From Leclercia sp. LSNIH1 (lineage in GTDB: Bacteria > Pseudomonadota > Gammaproteobacteria > Enterobacterales > Enterobacteriaceae): DNA of 64,000 bases. The notes beneath the pieces were generated by a model. It saw only the letters and a list, made by a program, of their open reading frames with translations, was not told where the DNA came from and searched no databases. Position 1 is the first letter of the stretch. Every line of letters starts with the position of its first letter. A program made the translations under genes and the position numbers. The stretch is taken from the NCBI RefSeq assembly GCF_002902985.1, contig NZ_CP026167.1, forward strand, positions 124,001-188,000, read 5' to 3'. Positions 51,576-62,640 of the stretch are shown piece after piece.

Positions 51576-52997
51576 ATGAAGAAATTGCTCCCCATCCTCA
51601 TCGGCCTGAGCCTGACGGGTTTCAGCGCGGTGAGTCAGGCAGAGGACCTGATACAGGTTTATAAGCAGGCACGTCTGAGTAATCCGGAACTGCGTAAATC
51701 CGCCGCCGATCGTGATGCTGCATTTGAAAAAATTAATGAAGCACGCAGCCCATTATTACCACAGCTGGGTTTAGGTGCAGACTATACCTATAACAACGGT
51801 TACCGTGATGCTAACGGCATCGACTCCAACGTCACCAGCGGTTCACTCCAGTTGACCCAGACGCTGTTTGATATGTCTAAATGGCGTACCCTGAGCCTGC
51901 AGGAGAAATCTGCCGGTATTCAGGATGTGACCTATCAGACCGACCAGCAGACCCTGATCCTGAACACGGCCACCGCCTACTTCAGAGTGCTGAGCGCTAT
52001 CGATACGCTCTCCTATATTGAAGCGCAAAAACAAGCTATCTACCGTCAGCTCGATCAGACCACCCAGCGTTTTAACGTGGGCCTGGTCGCCATCACCGAC
52101 GTGCAGAACGCCCGTTCGCAATACGATAACGTACTGGCGAACGAAGTGACCGCGCGTAACGACCTGGATAACGCCGTTGAACAGCTGCGTCAGGTCACCG
52201 GTAACTATTACCCACAGCTGGCTTCCCTGAACGTTGATCGCTTCAAAGCCGAAAAGCCGCAGGCGGTGAATGCCCTGCTGAAAGAAGCTGAAAACCGTAA
52301 CCTGAGCCTGCTGCAGGCCCGCCTGAACCAGGATCTGGCCCGCGAGCAGATCCGCCTGGCACAGGATGGCCATCTGCCAACCCTGAGCCTGAGCGCCTCT
52401 ACCGGGGTGTCAAACACCAGCTACAGTGGTTCACGAACCAGCGGAGCCCAGTACAACGACAGCGACGTTGGCCAGAATAAAATCGGCCTGAACTTCTCTC
52501 TGCCAATCTATCAGGGCGGCCAGGTCAATTCGCAGGTCAAACAGGCGCAGTACAACTTTGTCGGTGCCAGCGAGCAGCTTGAAAGTGCGCACCGCAGCGT
52601 TGTGCAGACCGTGCGTTCCTCCTTCAACAACGTGAATGCCTCTGTCAGCAGCATCAATGCCTATAAACAGGCCGTAGTGTCTGCTCAGAGCTCGCTGGAT
52701 GCGTCAGAAGCGGGTTACGCGGTCGGTACCCGTACCATTGTTGACGTGCTGGACGCGACCACCACGCTCTATAACGCCAAACAACAGCTCTCCAATGCCC
52801 GTTATAACTACCTGATTAACCAGCTGAACATCAAGCAAGCGCTGGGTACGTTGAACGAGCAGGATCTGCTGGCGCTGAACGGCGCTCTGGGTAAACCTAT
52901 CTCCACTACCCCAGAGGTTGTGGCCCCGGAAAATCCACAGCAGGCTGCCTCTGCTGATGGCTTAACCGCCGCCGCTGCGCGTACCACCAGCAACTAA
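51576..52997 (+). CDS. tolC: TolC, outer-membrane efflux channel
   Basis: A 473-residue protein: Sec signal (about 1-22, ending VSQA), then the duplicated OEP domain with conserved NEARSPLLPQLGLGADY, QRFNVGLVAITDVQNA and AGYAVGTRTIVDVLDATT. It forms the trimeric channel-tunnel for AcrAB, MacAB and type I secretion. It is about 20 residues shorter than E. coli TolC, through a shorter C-terminal tail, which is dispensable there. Confidence 0.97.
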   Translation: MKKLLPILIGLSLTGFSAVSQAEDLIQVYKQARLSNPELRKSAADRDAAFEKINEARSPLLPQLGLGADYTYNNGYRDANGIDSNVTSGSLQLTQTLFDMSKWRTLSLQEKSAGIQDVTYQTDQQTLILNTATAYFRVLSAIDTLSYIEAQKQAIYRQLDQTTQRFNVGLVAITDVQNARSQYDNVLANEVTARNDLDNAVEQLRQVTGNYYPQLASLNVDRFKAEKPQAVNALLKEAENRNLSLLQARLNQDLAREQIRLAQDGHLPTLSLSASTGVSNTSYSGSRTSGAQYNDSDVGQNKIGLNFSLPIYQGGQVNSQVKQAQYNFVGASEQLESAHRSVVQTVRSSFNNVNASVSSINAYKQAVVSAQSSLDASEAGYAVGTRTIVDVLDATTTLYNAKQQLSNARYNYLINQLNIKQALGTLNEQDLLALNGALGKPISTTPEVVAPENPQQAASADGLTAAAARTTSN

Positions 52998-53006
52998 TGA
53001 TGTCAT

Positions 53007-53035
53007 CCGGCCAGGGCTATCCTGGCCGGGTATTA
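53007..53035 (+). terminator. Hairpin after tolC
   Basis: A 9-bp stem (CCGGCCAGG at 53007-53015 with CCTGGCCGG at 53021-53029), followed by GTATTA; the T-tract is weak. Confidence 0.6.
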
Positions 53036-53171
53036 TCGCGCTGCCCGACAAAAAAACGTAAGCCAACGTAAAGATCCCCCAGTTTCGCCCCCATCGCTTC
53101 AATTTCCACCACTCATCCTCTATTCTGAGCGTTATTTTCTGTGTTTTATCACTGGGTCCTGGAAGACGATC

Positions 53172-53843
53172 ATGAAACGGACAAAATCCATTAATCACGC
53201 CACGTTCCGCAAAAGCTGGAACGCGCGTCACCTCACTCCTGTCGCCCTGGCGCTGGGCGCCGTGTTTATGCTGGCAGGCTGTGAGCAAAGCGACGAAACG
53301 GTTTCGCTCTACCAGAATGCCGATGACTGTGCCTCCGCCACCGGCAACAAGGCAGAGTGTACTACCGCCTACAACAATGCCCTGAAAGAGGCCGAACGTA
53401 CCGCGCCGAAATATGCCAGCCGTGAAGACTGCGTGGCGGAATTTGGCGAAGGTCAGTGCCAGCAGGCGCCTGCTCCGGCTCAGGCGGGCACGGCGCCAGA
53501 AAACCAGGCGCAGGCGCAATCCAGCGGCAGTTTCTGGATGCCGTTGATGGCCGGTTACATGATGGGCCGACTGATGAGCGGCGGCGCGGGCTATCAACAG
53601 CAACCGCTGTTCAGCTCTAAAAACCCGGCCAGCCCGGCTTACGGCCAGTATACCGATGCCAGCGGCAAAGGTTACGGTGCTGCCCAGCCAGGCCGCACCA
53701 TGACCGTCCCGAAAACCGCTATGGCGCCTAAACCGGCGACCACCAGCACCGTTACCCGCGGCGGCTTTGGTGAATCTGTTGCCAAACAGAACACCATGCA
53801 ACGCAGCGCGACCGGCACCTCAACGCGCTCAATGGGCGGCTGA
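53172..53843 (+). CDS. ygiB: YgiB, DUF1190 lipoprotein
   Basis: A 223-residue protein of the UPF0441/DUF1190 family. A signal with a lipobox-like LAGC (Cys37) follows a basic N-terminus. Cys pairs near 50-100 ([26 protein letters not shown]) and a low-complexity Q/A/G/S tail follow. Function is unknown. ygiC starts 2 bases after its stop, so they form an operon as in E. coli. Confidence 0.94.
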   Translation: MKRTKSINHATFRKSWNARHLTPVALALGAVFMLAGCEQSDETVSLYQNADDCASATGNKAECTTAYNNALKEAERTAPKYASREDCVAEFGEGQCQQAPAPAQAGTAPENQAQAQSSGSFWMPLMAGYMMGRLMSGGAGYQQQPLFSSKNPASPAYGQYTDASGKGYGAAQPGRTMTVPKTAMAPKPATTSTVTRGGFGESVAKQNTMQRSATGTSTRSMGG

Positions 53844-53845
53844 TA

Positions 53846-55006
53846 ATGGAACGAGTCAGTATTGTTGAGCGCCCGGACTGGCGCGAAAAAGCCACCGAAT
53901 ATGGTTTCAACTTCCACACCATGTACGGCGAGCCGTACTGGTGTGAAGATGCCTACTACAAGCTGACCCTCGCCCAGGTTGAAAAACTGGAAGAGGTGAC
54001 GGCGGAGCTGCATCAGATGTGCCTGAAGGTGGTGGAGAAGGTGATCGCCAGCGATGAGCTGCTGACTAAATTCCGCATTCCGAAGCACACCTGGGGCTTT
54101 GTGCGTCAGTCATGGCTGACCCATCAGCCGTCGCTCTACTCCCGCCTCGATCTGGCGTGGGATGGCACCGGCGAGCCGAAGCTGCTTGAGAACAACGCCG
54201 ATACACCAACCTCCCTGTATGAAGCGGCCTTCTTCCAGTGGATCTGGCTGGAAGATCAGCAGAACGCAGGCCATCTGCCGGAAGGCAGTGACCAGTTCAA
54301 CAGCTTGCAGGAAAAGCTGATCGCGCGTTTCGCTGAACTGCGCGAACAGCACGGCTTCAACCTGCTGCACTTTGCCTGCTGTCGTGACACGGTCGAAGAT
54401 CGCGGCACGGTACAGTACCTGCAGGACTGCGCCGCAGAAGCGGACGTTGCCAGCGAATTTCTCTACATGGAAGATATCGGGCTGGGTGAAAAAGGCCAGT
54501 TCACCGATCTGCAGGACCAGGTAATCAGTAACCTGTTCAAGCTCTATCCGTGGGAATACATGCTGCGCGAAGTCTTCTCTACCAAGCTGGAAGATGCTGG
54601 CGTGCGCTGGCTGGAGCCGGCCTGGAAGAGCATTATCTCCAACAAAGCGCTGTTACCGCTGCTGTGGGAGATGTTCCCGCACCATCCAAACCTGCTGCCC
54701 GCTTACTTCGCGGAAGATGACTATCCGCAGATGGAGAAGTATGTCAAAAAGCCGATTTTCTCCCGCGAAGGCGCCAACGTATCGATTATCGAAAACGGTA
54801 ACACCGTGGAAGCGGTAGAAGGTCCGTATGGCGAAGAAGGGATGATCGTCCAGCAGTTCTGTCAGTTACCGAAGTATGGCGACAGCTACATGCTGATCGG
54901 CAGCTGGCTGATCAACGATCAGCCAGCCGGGATTGGTATTCGTGAAGATCGGGCGTTGATCACCCAGGATCTGTCGCGGTTCTATCCGCATATCTTCGTG
55001 GAGTAG
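53846..55006 (+). CDS. ygiC: YgiC, glutathionylspermidine-synthase-like ATP-grasp ligase
   Basis: A 386-residue protein of the GSP-synthase ATP-grasp family, same length as E. coli YgiC. Conserved features include [25 protein letters not shown] and [18 protein letters not shown]. coli YgiC lacks the Gsp amidase half and its substrate is unknown. It is followed by a REP pair. Confidence 0.95.
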   Translation: MERVSIVERPDWREKATEYGFNFHTMYGEPYWCEDAYYKLTLAQVEKLEEVTAELHQMCLKVVEKVIASDELLTKFRIPKHTWGFVRQSWLTHQPSLYSRLDLAWDGTGEPKLLENNADTPTSLYEAAFFQWIWLEDQQNAGHLPEGSDQFNSLQEKLIARFAELREQHGFNLLHFACCRDTVEDRGTVQYLQDCAAEADVASEFLYMEDIGLGEKGQFTDLQDQVISNLFKLYPWEYMLREVFSTKLEDAGVRWLEPAWKSIISNKALLPLLWEMFPHHPNLLPAYFAEDDYPQMEKYVKKPIFSREGANVSIIENGNTVEAVEGPYGEEGMIVQQFCQLPKYGDSYMLIGSWLINDQPAGIGIREDRALITQDLSRFYPHIFVE

Positions 55007-55014
55007 CCTGTGGT

Positions 55015-55084
55015 GCCGGGTGGCGGCTTCGCCTTATCCGGCCTACATCACTCCGCAGGCCCGGTAAGCGCAGCGCCACCGGGC
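55015..55084. repeat. REP pair (BIME) between ygiC and ygiD
   Basis: Inverted units 55015-55046 (GCCGGGTGGCGGCTTCGCC...) and 55055-55084 (GCAGGCCCGGTAAGCGC...), between convergent genes. Confidence 0.87.
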
Positions 55085-55087
55085 GCT

Positions 55088-55876
55088 TTACCCCACCTGC
55101 ACCGACAACATACTCAAGCTGCCCATCTCAATGCCGTCCACCGGTGTGGAAACGGGCTCCTGACCATCCCACGCGCCCAGGACATAGAGCAGCGGCAGGA
55201 AATGTTCCGCCGTCGGGTTCGAGAGCGAGCCGCCTTCGTGCGCCAGATAGTTCACCAGGGGATGTTCTTCAGCCGGCCCCTGCCAGGTCAGGTTTGCTTT
55301 CACGTAATCGTTAAACGACGTTGCCCACGGATAGGGCGTGTTTTCTCCATGCCAGCGGGCTGTGCGCAGGTTATGCACCACGTTACCGCTGGCTACCAGC
55401 ATGATGCCCTCGTCACGGAGCGCGGCGAGCTTACGGCCCATCTCAAGGTGCCACGCCGCCGGTTTGGTACTGTCGATGCTCAGCTGCACCATCGGGATGT
55501 CGGCATCCGGGTACATCTTGATCAGCACGCCCCAGGAGCCGTGGTCAAAGCCCCACGCCTCTTTATCAAGGGTGACCGGGAGAGGCGACAGCAGCTCTAC
55601 CAGCCGCTGCGCCAGGGCCGGTGATCCCGGTGCCGGATAGTGCGTGTCGTACAGCGCCTGCGGGAAGCCGCCAAAATCATGGATCGTTTTCGGCGTTTCC
55701 ATCGCGGTAACACCGGTGCCACGGGTAAACCAGTGTGCAGAAATCACCACGATCGCTTTCGGACGCGGCAACGTTTCTCCCAGATGACGCCAGGCGCGGG
55801 TATAGACGTTATCCTCCAGCGCGTTCATGGGGCTACCGTGGCCCAAAAACAGTGCTGGCATACGAGAAGATGTCAT
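55088..55876 (-). CDS. ygiD: YgiD, 4,5-DOPA-extradiol-type dioxygenase
   Basis: A 262-residue extradiol ring-cleavage dioxygenase (class III/LigB). Metal-site histidines are His13 (LGHGSP), His48 (SAHWF), and those in GNVVHNLR and EHFLPLL. In E. coli it cleaves L-DOPA to betalamic acid precursors. ATG 55876 has AAGGA seven bases upstream; the longer frame begins with TTG at 55894. It is divergent from zupT. Confidence 0.94.
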   Translation of the reverse strand: MTSSRMPALFLGHGSPMNALEDNVYTRAWRHLGETLPRPKAIVVISAHWFTRGTGVTAMETPKTIHDFGGFPQALYDTHYPAPGSPALAQRLVELLSPLPVTLDKEAWGFDHGSWGVLIKMYPDADIPMVQLSIDSTKPAAWHLEMGRKLAALRDEGIMLVASGNVVHNLRTARWHGENTPYPWATSFNDYVKANLTWQGPAEEHPLVNYLAHEGGSLSNPTAEHFLPLLYVLGAWDGQEPVSTPVDGIEMGSLSMLSVQVG

Positions 55877-56039
55877 GATGATATCCTTACACAAGCTGTC
55901 GATTTGATAGCTTTACCTTACCCGTTAACAGGATAAGATGAACTCTGATAACCATGATGAAGATCATCAGGAAATTTGAATGTAAGGGATCTGTAAAGGC
56001 GATTATACCCGCTCGCTTTACGCGCGTTTAGCCTTTAAT

Positions 56040-56058
56040 ATGAATGATAATCATTATC
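56040..56058 (+). promoter_or_regulatory. Fur-like box overlapping the zupT leader
   Basis: The 19-mer ending at 56058 matches the Fur consensus at 16 of 19 positions, with a perfect GATAATCATTATC core. It ends three bases before the zupT ribosome site (AAGGAG). Confidence 0.75.
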
Positions 56059-56072
56059 ATAAGGAGAGGTGA

Positions 56073-56846
56073 ATGTCAGTTCCTCTGATTCTGACGATTC
56101 TCGCAGGCGCCGCCACCTTTATCGGCGCCCTGCTCGGCGTGCTGGGCCAGAAGCCCTCGAACCGCGTACTGGCATTTTCGCTCGGCTTTGCCGCCGGGAT
56201 CATGTTGCTCATCTCCCTGATGGAGATGCTGCCCGCGGCACTCGGCACCGAAGGGATGTCGCCGGTGCTCGGCTACGGGATGTTTGTTTTTGGCCTGCTG
56301 GGCTACTTTGCGCTGGACAGAATGCTGCCCCACGCGCACCCGCAGGATCTGATGCAGAAAGGGAGTCAGCCGCTGCCCCGCAACCTGCGACGTACTGCGC
56401 TGCTGCTGACCCTGGGCATCAGCCTGCACAACTTCCCGGAAGGCGTTGCGACCTATGTGACCGCCAGTAACAACCTGGAGTTAGGATTCGGTATTGCGCT
56501 GGCGGTGGCGTTGCACAATATCCCGGAGGGGCTCGCGGTCGCAGGCCCGGTCTATGCGGCCACCGGTTCAAAACGTAAAGCGGTCTTCTGGGCGGGTATT
56601 TCCGGCATGGCGGAGATTGCAGGCGGCGTACTGGCGTGGCTGATCCTCGGCAGCCTGATCTCGCCGGTGGTGATGGCGGCGATTATGGCGGCAGTGGCGG
56701 GCATTATGGTGGCGCTGTCGGTGGATGAGCTGATGCCGCTCGCCAAAGAGATCGATCCCAATAACAATCCCAGCTACGGCGTGCTGTGCGGGATGTCGGT
56801 AATGGGGCTCAGTCTGGTGCTGCTCCAGACGGCAGGAATAGGGTAA
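56073..56846 (+). CDS. zupT: ZupT, ZIP-family divalent metal importer
   Basis: A 257-residue ZIP transporter with eight transmembrane segments. Metal-site motifs [12 protein letters not shown] (TM4) and [12 protein letters not shown] (TM5) are intact. It imports Zn, Fe, Mn and Co. A Fur-like box lies directly upstream. AAGGAGAGG precedes the ATG, and a perfect terminator follows the stop. Confidence 0.97.
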   Translation: MSVPLILTILAGAATFIGALLGVLGQKPSNRVLAFSLGFAAGIMLLISLMEMLPAALGTEGMSPVLGYGMFVFGLLGYFALDRMLPHAHPQDLMQKGSQPLPRNLRRTALLLTLGISLHNFPEGVATYVTASNNLELGFGIALAVALHNIPEGLAVAGPVYAATGSKRKAVFWAGISGMAEIAGGVLAWLILGSLISPVVMAAIMAAVAGIMVALSVDELMPLAKEIDPNNNPSYGVLCGMSVMGLSLVLLQTAGIG

Positions 56847-56876
56847 AAAAACGCCGGGTTAACCCGGCGTTTTTTA
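56845..56876. terminator. Bidirectional terminator between zupT and ribB
   Basis: A perfect 20-bp palindrome (ACGCCGGGTT/AACCCGGCGT, 56851-56870), with A6 on the left and T6 on the right. Confidence 0.92.
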
Positions 56877-56886
56877 TGCTGCGTTA

Positions 56887-57540
56887 TCAGCTGGCTTTGC
56901 GCTCGTGCGCCTGGCGATACGCCACCAGATCTTCAATGGTGACCACCGCCATGTTGTGTTTCACCGCGAAGTCGATGCACTCCGGCGCGCGGGCCATAGA
57001 GCCATCATCATTGGTCAGTTCACACAGGACACCGGCGGGTTTGAAACCGGCCAGCGTTACCAGATCGATAGTGGCTTCGGTGTGGCCGCCGCGAGTCAAC
57101 ACGCCGCCCGGCTGCGCGCGAAGCGGGAAGACATGGCCCGGACGGTTCAGGTCAGAAGGTTTTGCACCGTCGGCAATGGCGGCACGCACGGTGGTGACGC
57201 GGTCAGCGGCAGAGACACCGGTGGTCACGCCGCTGGCGGCTTCGATGGTGACGGTAAAACCGGTGCCGAAGGCGCTGGTGTTGTTCTCTACCATCATAGG
57301 CAGTTCCAGCTGTTTACGGCGATCTTCGGTGATACACAGGCAAACAATGCCGCTGCCGTGACGGATGGTCAGCGCCATCTGCTCAACGGTCATGGTTTCG
57401 GCGGCGAAAATCATATCGCCTTCGTTTTCACGGTCTTCATCGTCAAGCACCATCACGCCGCGGCCTTCGCGAAGCGCAGCAAGCGCCTGCTCAACACGGT
57501 CAGTAGAGGTACCGAAAGAGGAAAGGAGCGTCTGATTCAT
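56887..57540 (-). CDS. ribB: RibB, 3,4-dihydroxy-2-butanone-4-phosphate synthase
   Basis: A 217-residue enzyme converting ribulose 5-phosphate to DHBP and formate in riboflavin synthesis. The signature [10 protein letters not shown] is at 36-45, with HGSGIVC and [10 protein letters not shown]. It is the single-domain form, without the GTP cyclohydrolase II fusion, as in E. coli. It is controlled by the FMN riboswitch in its leader. Confidence 0.97.
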   Translation of the reverse strand: MNQTLLSSFGTSTDRVEQALAALREGRGVMVLDDEDRENEGDMIFAAETMTVEQMALTIRHGSGIVCLCITEDRRKQLELPMMVENNTSAFGTGFTVTIEAASGVTTGVSAADRVTTVRAAIADGAKPSDLNRPGHVFPLRAQPGGVLTRGGHTEATIDLVTLAGFKPAGVLCELTNDDGSMARAPECIDFAVKHNMAVVTIEDLVAYRQAHERKAS

Positions 57541-57644
57541 GGTAAAAAAACCTCATTAAAATTATGGTTACCAGAATCAGGGCAGTCTTAGGAGCGCCGG
57601 AGTACGGCAAAAAAATAACGTGAGCGGGCCTCGCCCGACTGGTT

Positions 57645-57790
57645 CGTTACTCTCTCCCATCCGGACTTTAACCGTCGGCCCCGGAATTACACCGGATCTG
57701 CTGACCTTTGAGTATGCACCCAAAGCGCTCGCGGGCTTTCAACATGGTGTTGATTTACCGCCGGTGGGGAATTTCGCCCCGCCCTGAGAA
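57645..57790 (-). ncRNA. FMN riboswitch (RFN element) of ribB
   Basis: Read on the minus strand, it starts TTCTCAGGGCGGGGCGAAAT and contains the conserved ACCGGCGGTAAAT, AGATCCGGTGTAATTCCGG and GCCGACGGTTAAAGTCCGGA, ending GGGAGAGAGTAACG. These are the paired helices of the RFN aptamer. The following ~100 bases form the expression platform, with a GC stem (57625-57637) and a T-run before the ribB start. FMN binding is expected to lower ribB expression. Confidence 0.95.
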
Positions 57791-57915
57791 TAAGCGGGAT
57801 AACTATAACGCTAATGATTATGTTCGGCAACGCATAAGCTTCACACAATTCTGGTTTAAGGATCCCCGTAACGCGCTACAATGGTTCTAAACATCTTTAC
57901 TTCAAGGGAACTATG

Positions 57916-58215
57916 ATGATCGACCCAAAAAAAATTGAACAACTTGCCCGCCAGGTTCATGAATCCATGCCAAAAGGCGTACGTGAGTTTGGTGATGATG
58001 TTGAGAAGAAGATCCGCCAGGTGCTGCAGGCGCAGCTGATGCGTCTGGATCTGGTCAGCCGTGAAGAATTTGACGTGCAGACGCAGGTTCTGCTGCGCAC
58101 CCGCGAAAAGATTGCCCTGCTGGAGCAGCGCCTCACCGAGCTGGAAAACCGCGGTGTTGTTGTTGATGAAGTGAAACCGGCCCCGGCGATCCCACCGGTA
58201 GACAACGTGGAATAA
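57916..58215 (+). CDS. ubiK: UbiK, ubiquinone biosynthesis accessory factor
   Basis: A 99-residue BMFP-family protein: an amphipathic N-terminus and a C-terminal coiled coil (about 60-82, [15 protein letters not shown]). It binds UbiJ and supports aerobic ubiquinone synthesis. E. coli begins MIDPKKIEQ, matching ATG 57916; an adjacent ATG at 57913 is closer to AAGGGAA (57904-57910) and less likely. Confidence 0.94.
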   Translation: MIDPKKIEQLARQVHESMPKGVREFGDDVEKKIRQVLQAQLMRLDLVSREEFDVQTQVLLRTREKIALLEQRLTELENRGVVVDEVKPAPAIPPVDNVE

Positions 58216-58230
58216 TTCACACGGGTTACC

Positions 58231-58262
58231 GTAGGCCGGGTAAGGCGAAGCCGCCACCCGGC
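58231..58262. repeat. Single REP unit after ubiK
   Basis: GTAGGCCGGGTAAGGCGAAG... forms a REP palindrome just before the terminator. Confidence 0.83.
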
Positions 58263-58291
58263 AAAAAAACGGGCCTTTCGGCCCGTTTTTT
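58263..58291. terminator. Bidirectional terminator between ubiK and hldE
   Basis: ACGGGCC (58269-58275) pairs with GGCCCGT (58280-58286); A7 precedes and T6 follows. It serves both convergent genes. Confidence 0.9.
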
Positions 58292-59723
58292 ATTTCTCGC
58301 TATCTTTCTGGATCTTTTTGATGATGTTGGTGGTTGAACATCCGTCCTCAAAATTGAGCACCATCACTTCCCCGCCGTTGGCCCAGACCTCTTCGCTGCC
58401 CGCGATTTGCTCAGGCTTGTAGTCACCGCCTTTCACCAGCAGGTCCGGCAGGATCCCGGCAATCAGGCGCTGCGGGGTATCCTCTTCGAAGGAGACGACC
58501 CAGTCCACCGCTTCCAGCGCGCCTAGCACAATCATACGCTGCTCAAGCGGATTCACCGGACGGGTTTCACCTTTCAGACGTTTGGTGGAGGCATCGCTGT
58601 TCACCGCCACGATCAGACGGTCGCCCAGCTTGCGCGCGTTGGCAAGATAGGAGACGTGGCCCGCGTGCAGAATGTCGAACACGCCGTTGGTCATTACCAC
58701 TTTCTCACCACGCTTACGCGCGGCGGCAACGGCCACTTTCAGCTCTTCTTCACTCATCACGCCAAAACCGGTATCAGCACGGCCACGCACCGCGTTTTCC
58801 AGCTCGATAGGGGAGACGGTTGAGGTCCCCAGCTTGCCGACCACGACGCCTGCGGCAGCGTTGGCAAAGTAGCAGGCCTCTTCAAGGGTATTACCGGCCG
58901 CCAGCGTCGCCGCCAGCACGCCAATCACCGTATCGCCCGCACCGGTGACGTCATACACTTCCTGCGCCTGGGTTGGCATATGCAGCGGCGCTTTGCCCGG
59001 TTGCAGCAGGGTCATCCCCTGCTCGGAACGGGTCACCAGCAGCGCGGAGAGATCGAAGTCGGCGATGATCTTCATGCCGCGCTCAACGATCTCATCCTCG
59101 GTTTTGCATTTGCCCGCCACCGCTTCAAACTCGGAGAGGTTCGGCGTCAGCAGCGTCGCACCGCGATAGCGTTCGAAATCGGTGCCTTTCGGGTCGATCA
59201 GCACCGGCACACCGGAAGCGCGGGCCAGCTTAATCATCTGCTGGACGCTCGCCAGCGCCCCTTTGGCGTAGTCGGAGAGCACCAGCGCGCCGATGTTGCC
59301 CAGCGCCTGGTTGATGCGCTCGTGCAGCGGCTCCGGATCTACCCCTTCAAAGCCCTCTTCAAAGTCGAGGCGGATCAGCTGCTGATTGCGCGACAGCACG
59401 CGCAGCTTGGTAATGGTCGGGTGCGTTGGAACAGAAACGAAATCACATTTAACGTTTACATCCGCCAGCGTCTTGCTCAGCGCCCGCGCCGCATCGTCGA
59501 TGCCGGTCAGACCGACCAGACGCGAATGCGCGCCGAGAGAAGCAATGTTCATCGCCACGTTTGCCGCGCCGCCAGGACGCTCTTCAATGGTATCCACCTT
59601 CACCACCGGGACCGGGGCTTCCGGGGAAATGCGGCTGGTTGGCCCATACCAGTAGCGATCCAGCATCACATCGCCAACTACCATAACTCCAGCACGTTCA
59701 AACTCTGGCAGTGTTACTTTCAT
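58290..59723 (-). CDS. hldE: HldE (RfaE), bifunctional heptose kinase/ADP-heptose synthase
   Basis: A 477-residue enzyme, same length as in E. coli. The N-terminal ribokinase-like domain (about 1-318, with GGAANVAMN and [14 protein letters not shown]) phosphorylates heptose-7-phosphate at O1. The C-terminal nucleotidyltransferase domain (about 344-477, with [12 protein letters not shown]) adds AMP. It supplies ADP-heptose for LPS inner core. It is 40 bases downstream of glnE. Confidence 0.97.
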   Translation of the reverse strand: MKVTLPEFERAGVMVVGDVMLDRYWYGPTSRISPEAPVPVVKVDTIEERPGGAANVAMNIASLGAHSRLVGLTGIDDAARALSKTLADVNVKCDFVSVPTHPTITKLRVLSRNQQLIRLDFEEGFEGVDPEPLHERINQALGNIGALVLSDYAKGALASVQQMIKLARASGVPVLIDPKGTDFERYRGATLLTPNLSEFEAVAGKCKTEDEIVERGMKIIADFDLSALLVTRSEQGMTLLQPGKAPLHMPTQAQEVYDVTGAGDTVIGVLAATLAAGNTLEEACYFANAAAGVVVGKLGTSTVSPIELENAVRGRADTGFGVMSEEELKVAVAAARKRGEKVVMTNGVFDILHAGHVSYLANARKLGDRLIVAVNSDASTKRLKGETRPVNPLEQRMIVLGALEAVDWVVSFEEDTPQRLIAGILPDLLVKGGDYKPEQIAGSEEVWANGGEVMVLNFEDGCSTTNIIKKIQKDSEK

Positions 59724-59763
59724 TCCTGACTCCAGAAAGATTCACAATTTGCGCGCGATAATA

Positions 59764-62622
59764 TCACACTTGTTTTGTTACGCACGGTTCCACCAGCCAC
59801 TTCTGCCAGCAGGCGCGCACCAGCTCCCGCTCGGCGTTAAAGCATTCGAGCGGCAGATGACCGGGCTGCTCCTGCAACGCCAGATGATGCAGTTCATCGC
59901 GCAGCGTGGTGTAAGCGCGGGTGAGCGCCAGCGCCTCCTGCTCATCCATAATGTCGTTCTGCGCCAGCAGTTCCAGAATGCGCACGTTATCCGACCAGCG
60001 GGTCAGCTTCGGTTTGGCGTGGGCGTCACGCAGCACCAGATACTGGGTGATAAATTCGATGTCGGTAATACCGCCTTCGTCGGCTTTAATATCAAAGCGA
60101 TCACGATGTTTATTTCCCAGATGGGCGCGCATTTTTTCACGCATCTCGCGCACCTCGGTCTGCAGCGTCTGGCCTTCACGCGTGGCGGTCAGCACGTCGC
60201 GCCGGATAGCATCGAACTGCGCCTTCAGCTGCGGATCGCCATAGACCACCCGGGCGCGCACCAGAGCCTGATGCTCCCAGGTCCAGGCTTCGTTCTTCTG
60301 ATACTCGGCGAACGACTCGGTGGAGGTGACCAGCATGCCCGCCGCCCCGGACGGACGCAGGCGGGCATCCACTTCATACAGAATGCCCGACGACGTGCGG
60401 GTGCTGAACAGGTGCATGATGCGCTGGGCGAGGCGCAGGTAGAACTGACGCCCGTCGATCTCACGCTCGCCGTCGGTCATCACATCTACCGGGCAGTCGT
60501 GAAGGAAAATGAGATCCAGATCGGAGCTGTAGCCCAGCTCCCAGCCGCCCAGCTTGCCATATCCCACCACCGCAAAGCCGCGCCCTTCCCGATCGGCCAG
60601 GTGTTTCGGCTGGCCATAACGCGCCACCATCTGTACCCACGCCTGATGGACAACGGCATCAATAATCGCCTCCGCCAGCCAGGTTAAGTGATCGCTCACT
60701 TTCATCACCGGCAACGTTCCGGCGATATCGGCGGCAGCCACACGCAGCAGCTGCGCCTGTTTAAACTGACGCAGCGCCTCCAGCTGCTGCTCCTCATCCT
60801 CCTCCGGCACGCGCAGCAGATACTGGCGCAGCTCGTCCCGGTAGGCGTCGGTCGCCGTCGGCTGGTAAAGGGTATTGGGATCGAGCAGCTCGTCCAGCAG
60901 CAGCGGGTAGCGCGCCAGCTTGCTGGCGATCATTGGCGAGGCGGCGCAAAGGGAAATCAGGTGCTTTAGCGCGCCAGGGAACTCGCTTAACAGCTCCAGA
61001 TAGGTGGTGCGGGTGATGATCCCGCTGAGCAGCGGGGTCAGGCGCGACAGCGGCACCGGCGCATCGGCGCGGGAACAGACGTCGCTGAGCAGGTGCGGCA
61101 TCAGGTGATCGAGCACCTGACGTCCGCGCGGGCCAATGGCGCGCTTGTTCAGCTCCAGGCGGAAATCGGCAATCAGCGCCACCACCCGGTGACGGTCATC
61201 ATTACTGAGGTGGGCCAGCACCGGGGTAGTGTCGTCCTCCTGCAGCGCATCCTGCCACAGCTCGCGCCAGTGCTCCGACAGCTCATCATCCTGTGATTCG
61301 CTCTCATCGTCGCCAATCAGGTCGTTAAAAATCCGCCGCACCGCGGCCATGTGCGCATCCAGCGCCTCGGTCAGCGCCTGCCAGTCGTCCAGGCGCATTC
61401 CCCAGGCGAGGCGGGCGCGATTAAGCTCATCCCCCGGCAGGGTCTGGGTTTGTTCGTCGTTAATGCTCTGCAGCAGGTTCTCCAGCCGACGCAAGAAGAG
61501 GTAGGCCTCACGCAGGATCTGCGCATCCCCTTCCGCCAAAAGGTTCAGCTGTGCAATTGCCGCAAGCGTTGGCAGCAGGGAGCGGGATTGCAGCGACGGC
61601 TCGCGCCCGCCGCGGATCAGCTGGAACACCTGGACGATAAACTCGATCTCGCGGATGCCGCCCGCCCCCAGCTTGATGTTGTCTTTCAGGCCGCGACGCC
61701 GCACTTCCCGGGCAATCATCCCTTTCATGTTGCGCAGCGACTGGATGACGCTGAAATCGATATAGCGACGGAACACGAACGGGCGCAGCATGGCGCGCAG
61801 CTCGCTGGCGTAGGCACCGTCGTTATCGCCCATGATCCGCGCCTTGACCATCGCGTAGCGCTCCCAGTCGCGCCCCTGCTCCTGGTAGTAGTCCTCCAGC
61901 GCGGCAAAGCTCAGCACCAGCGGGCCGCTGTCGCCGAACGGACGCAGGCGCATATCCACGCGATAGACAAAGCCATCCTGGGTGGGTTGATCCAGGGCCT
62001 TAATCAGCCGCTGCCCCAGGCGGGTAAAGAACTGGGCGTTGTCCAGCTCACGGCGTCCGCCGCGGGTGGCACCCTTCTCCGGCCAGGCGAAGATCAGATC
62101 GATGTCTGAGGAAAAGTTGAGCTCGCCGCCGCCGAGCTTGCCCATCCCTAAAATCAGCAGCGGCTGCGGGGTGCCATTCTCACTGCATGGCGTCCCCCAT
62201 TCACGACAGCAGGCGTCGTACAGCCAGTCGCGGGCGGTGACGATCAGCGTCTCCGCAAGGTGACTCAACTGCTGCAACGTGCTCTCTTCACTCACCAGCA
62301 TCAGCGCCTGCGCCCAGGCGATGCGCACCATTACCCGGCGGCGGAAATGGCGCAGCTCGCGCATCAGCGCGGCTTCATCGCCGACATCTGCCAGCGCGTC
62401 GCATAACCACTGCGCGTAGTGCTGCCACTCGTCCGCCTGCGGCGGCGCGGCCTCAAGCCCGGTCAGCCAGTCAGGATGTGCCGTAACGCTCTCCTGCACA
62501 AAGTCGCTGAACGCCAGCACCTGCCTGGCCTGCTCGCTTAATGACGAGGCGGGTAATGTTTCCGGCAGACGCTCACATACCGTCTGCCACTGCTGCTGTA
62601 AGGGTGAAGAAAGCGGCATCAT
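59764..62622 (-). CDS. glnE: GlnE, glutamine synthetase adenylyltransferase/deadenylase
   Basis: A 952-residue bifunctional enzyme with two nucleotidyltransferase domains: the N-terminal deadenylase ([11 protein letters not shown], about 175-185) and the C-terminal adenylylase ([13 protein letters not shown], about 695-707). It modifies glutamine synthetase in answer to PII. AAGGA lies six bases before the first ATG; a second ATG follows directly. Confidence 0.97.
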   Translation of the reverse strand: MMPLSSPLQQQWQTVCERLPETLPASSLSEQARQVLAFSDFVQESVTAHPDWLTGLEAAPPQADEWQHYAQWLCDALADVGDEAALMRELRHFRRRVMVRIAWAQALMLVSEESTLQQLSHLAETLIVTARDWLYDACCREWGTPCSENGTPQPLLILGMGKLGGGELNFSSDIDLIFAWPEKGATRGGRRELDNAQFFTRLGQRLIKALDQPTQDGFVYRVDMRLRPFGDSGPLVLSFAALEDYYQEQGRDWERYAMVKARIMGDNDGAYASELRAMLRPFVFRRYIDFSVIQSLRNMKGMIAREVRRRGLKDNIKLGAGGIREIEFIVQVFQLIRGGREPSLQSRSLLPTLAAIAQLNLLAEGDAQILREAYLFLRRLENLLQSINDEQTQTLPGDELNRARLAWGMRLDDWQALTEALDAHMAAVRRIFNDLIGDDESESQDDELSEHWRELWQDALQEDDTTPVLAHLSNDDRHRVVALIADFRLELNKRAIGPRGRQVLDHLMPHLLSDVCSRADAPVPLSRLTPLLSGIITRTTYLELLSEFPGALKHLISLCAASPMIASKLARYPLLLDELLDPNTLYQPTATDAYRDELRQYLLRVPEEDEEQQLEALRQFKQAQLLRVAAADIAGTLPVMKVSDHLTWLAEAIIDAVVHQAWVQMVARYGQPKHLADREGRGFAVVGYGKLGGWELGYSSDLDLIFLHDCPVDVMTDGEREIDGRQFYLRLAQRIMHLFSTRTSSGILYEVDARLRPSGAAGMLVTSTESFAEYQKNEAWTWEHQALVRARVVYGDPQLKAQFDAIRRDVLTATREGQTLQTEVREMREKMRAHLGNKHRDRFDIKADEGGITDIEFITQYLVLRDAHAKPKLTRWSDNVRILELLAQNDIMDEQEALALTRAYTTLRDELHHLALQEQPGHLPLECFNAERELVRACWQKWLVEPCVTKQV

Positions 62623-62640
62623 GGGGGTTCCTTGCCTGCG

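Noticed and set aside
59749..60687. 312-codon open frame antisense to glnE
   Set aside because: GlnE is complete and conserved on the minus strand; the frame is a shadow.
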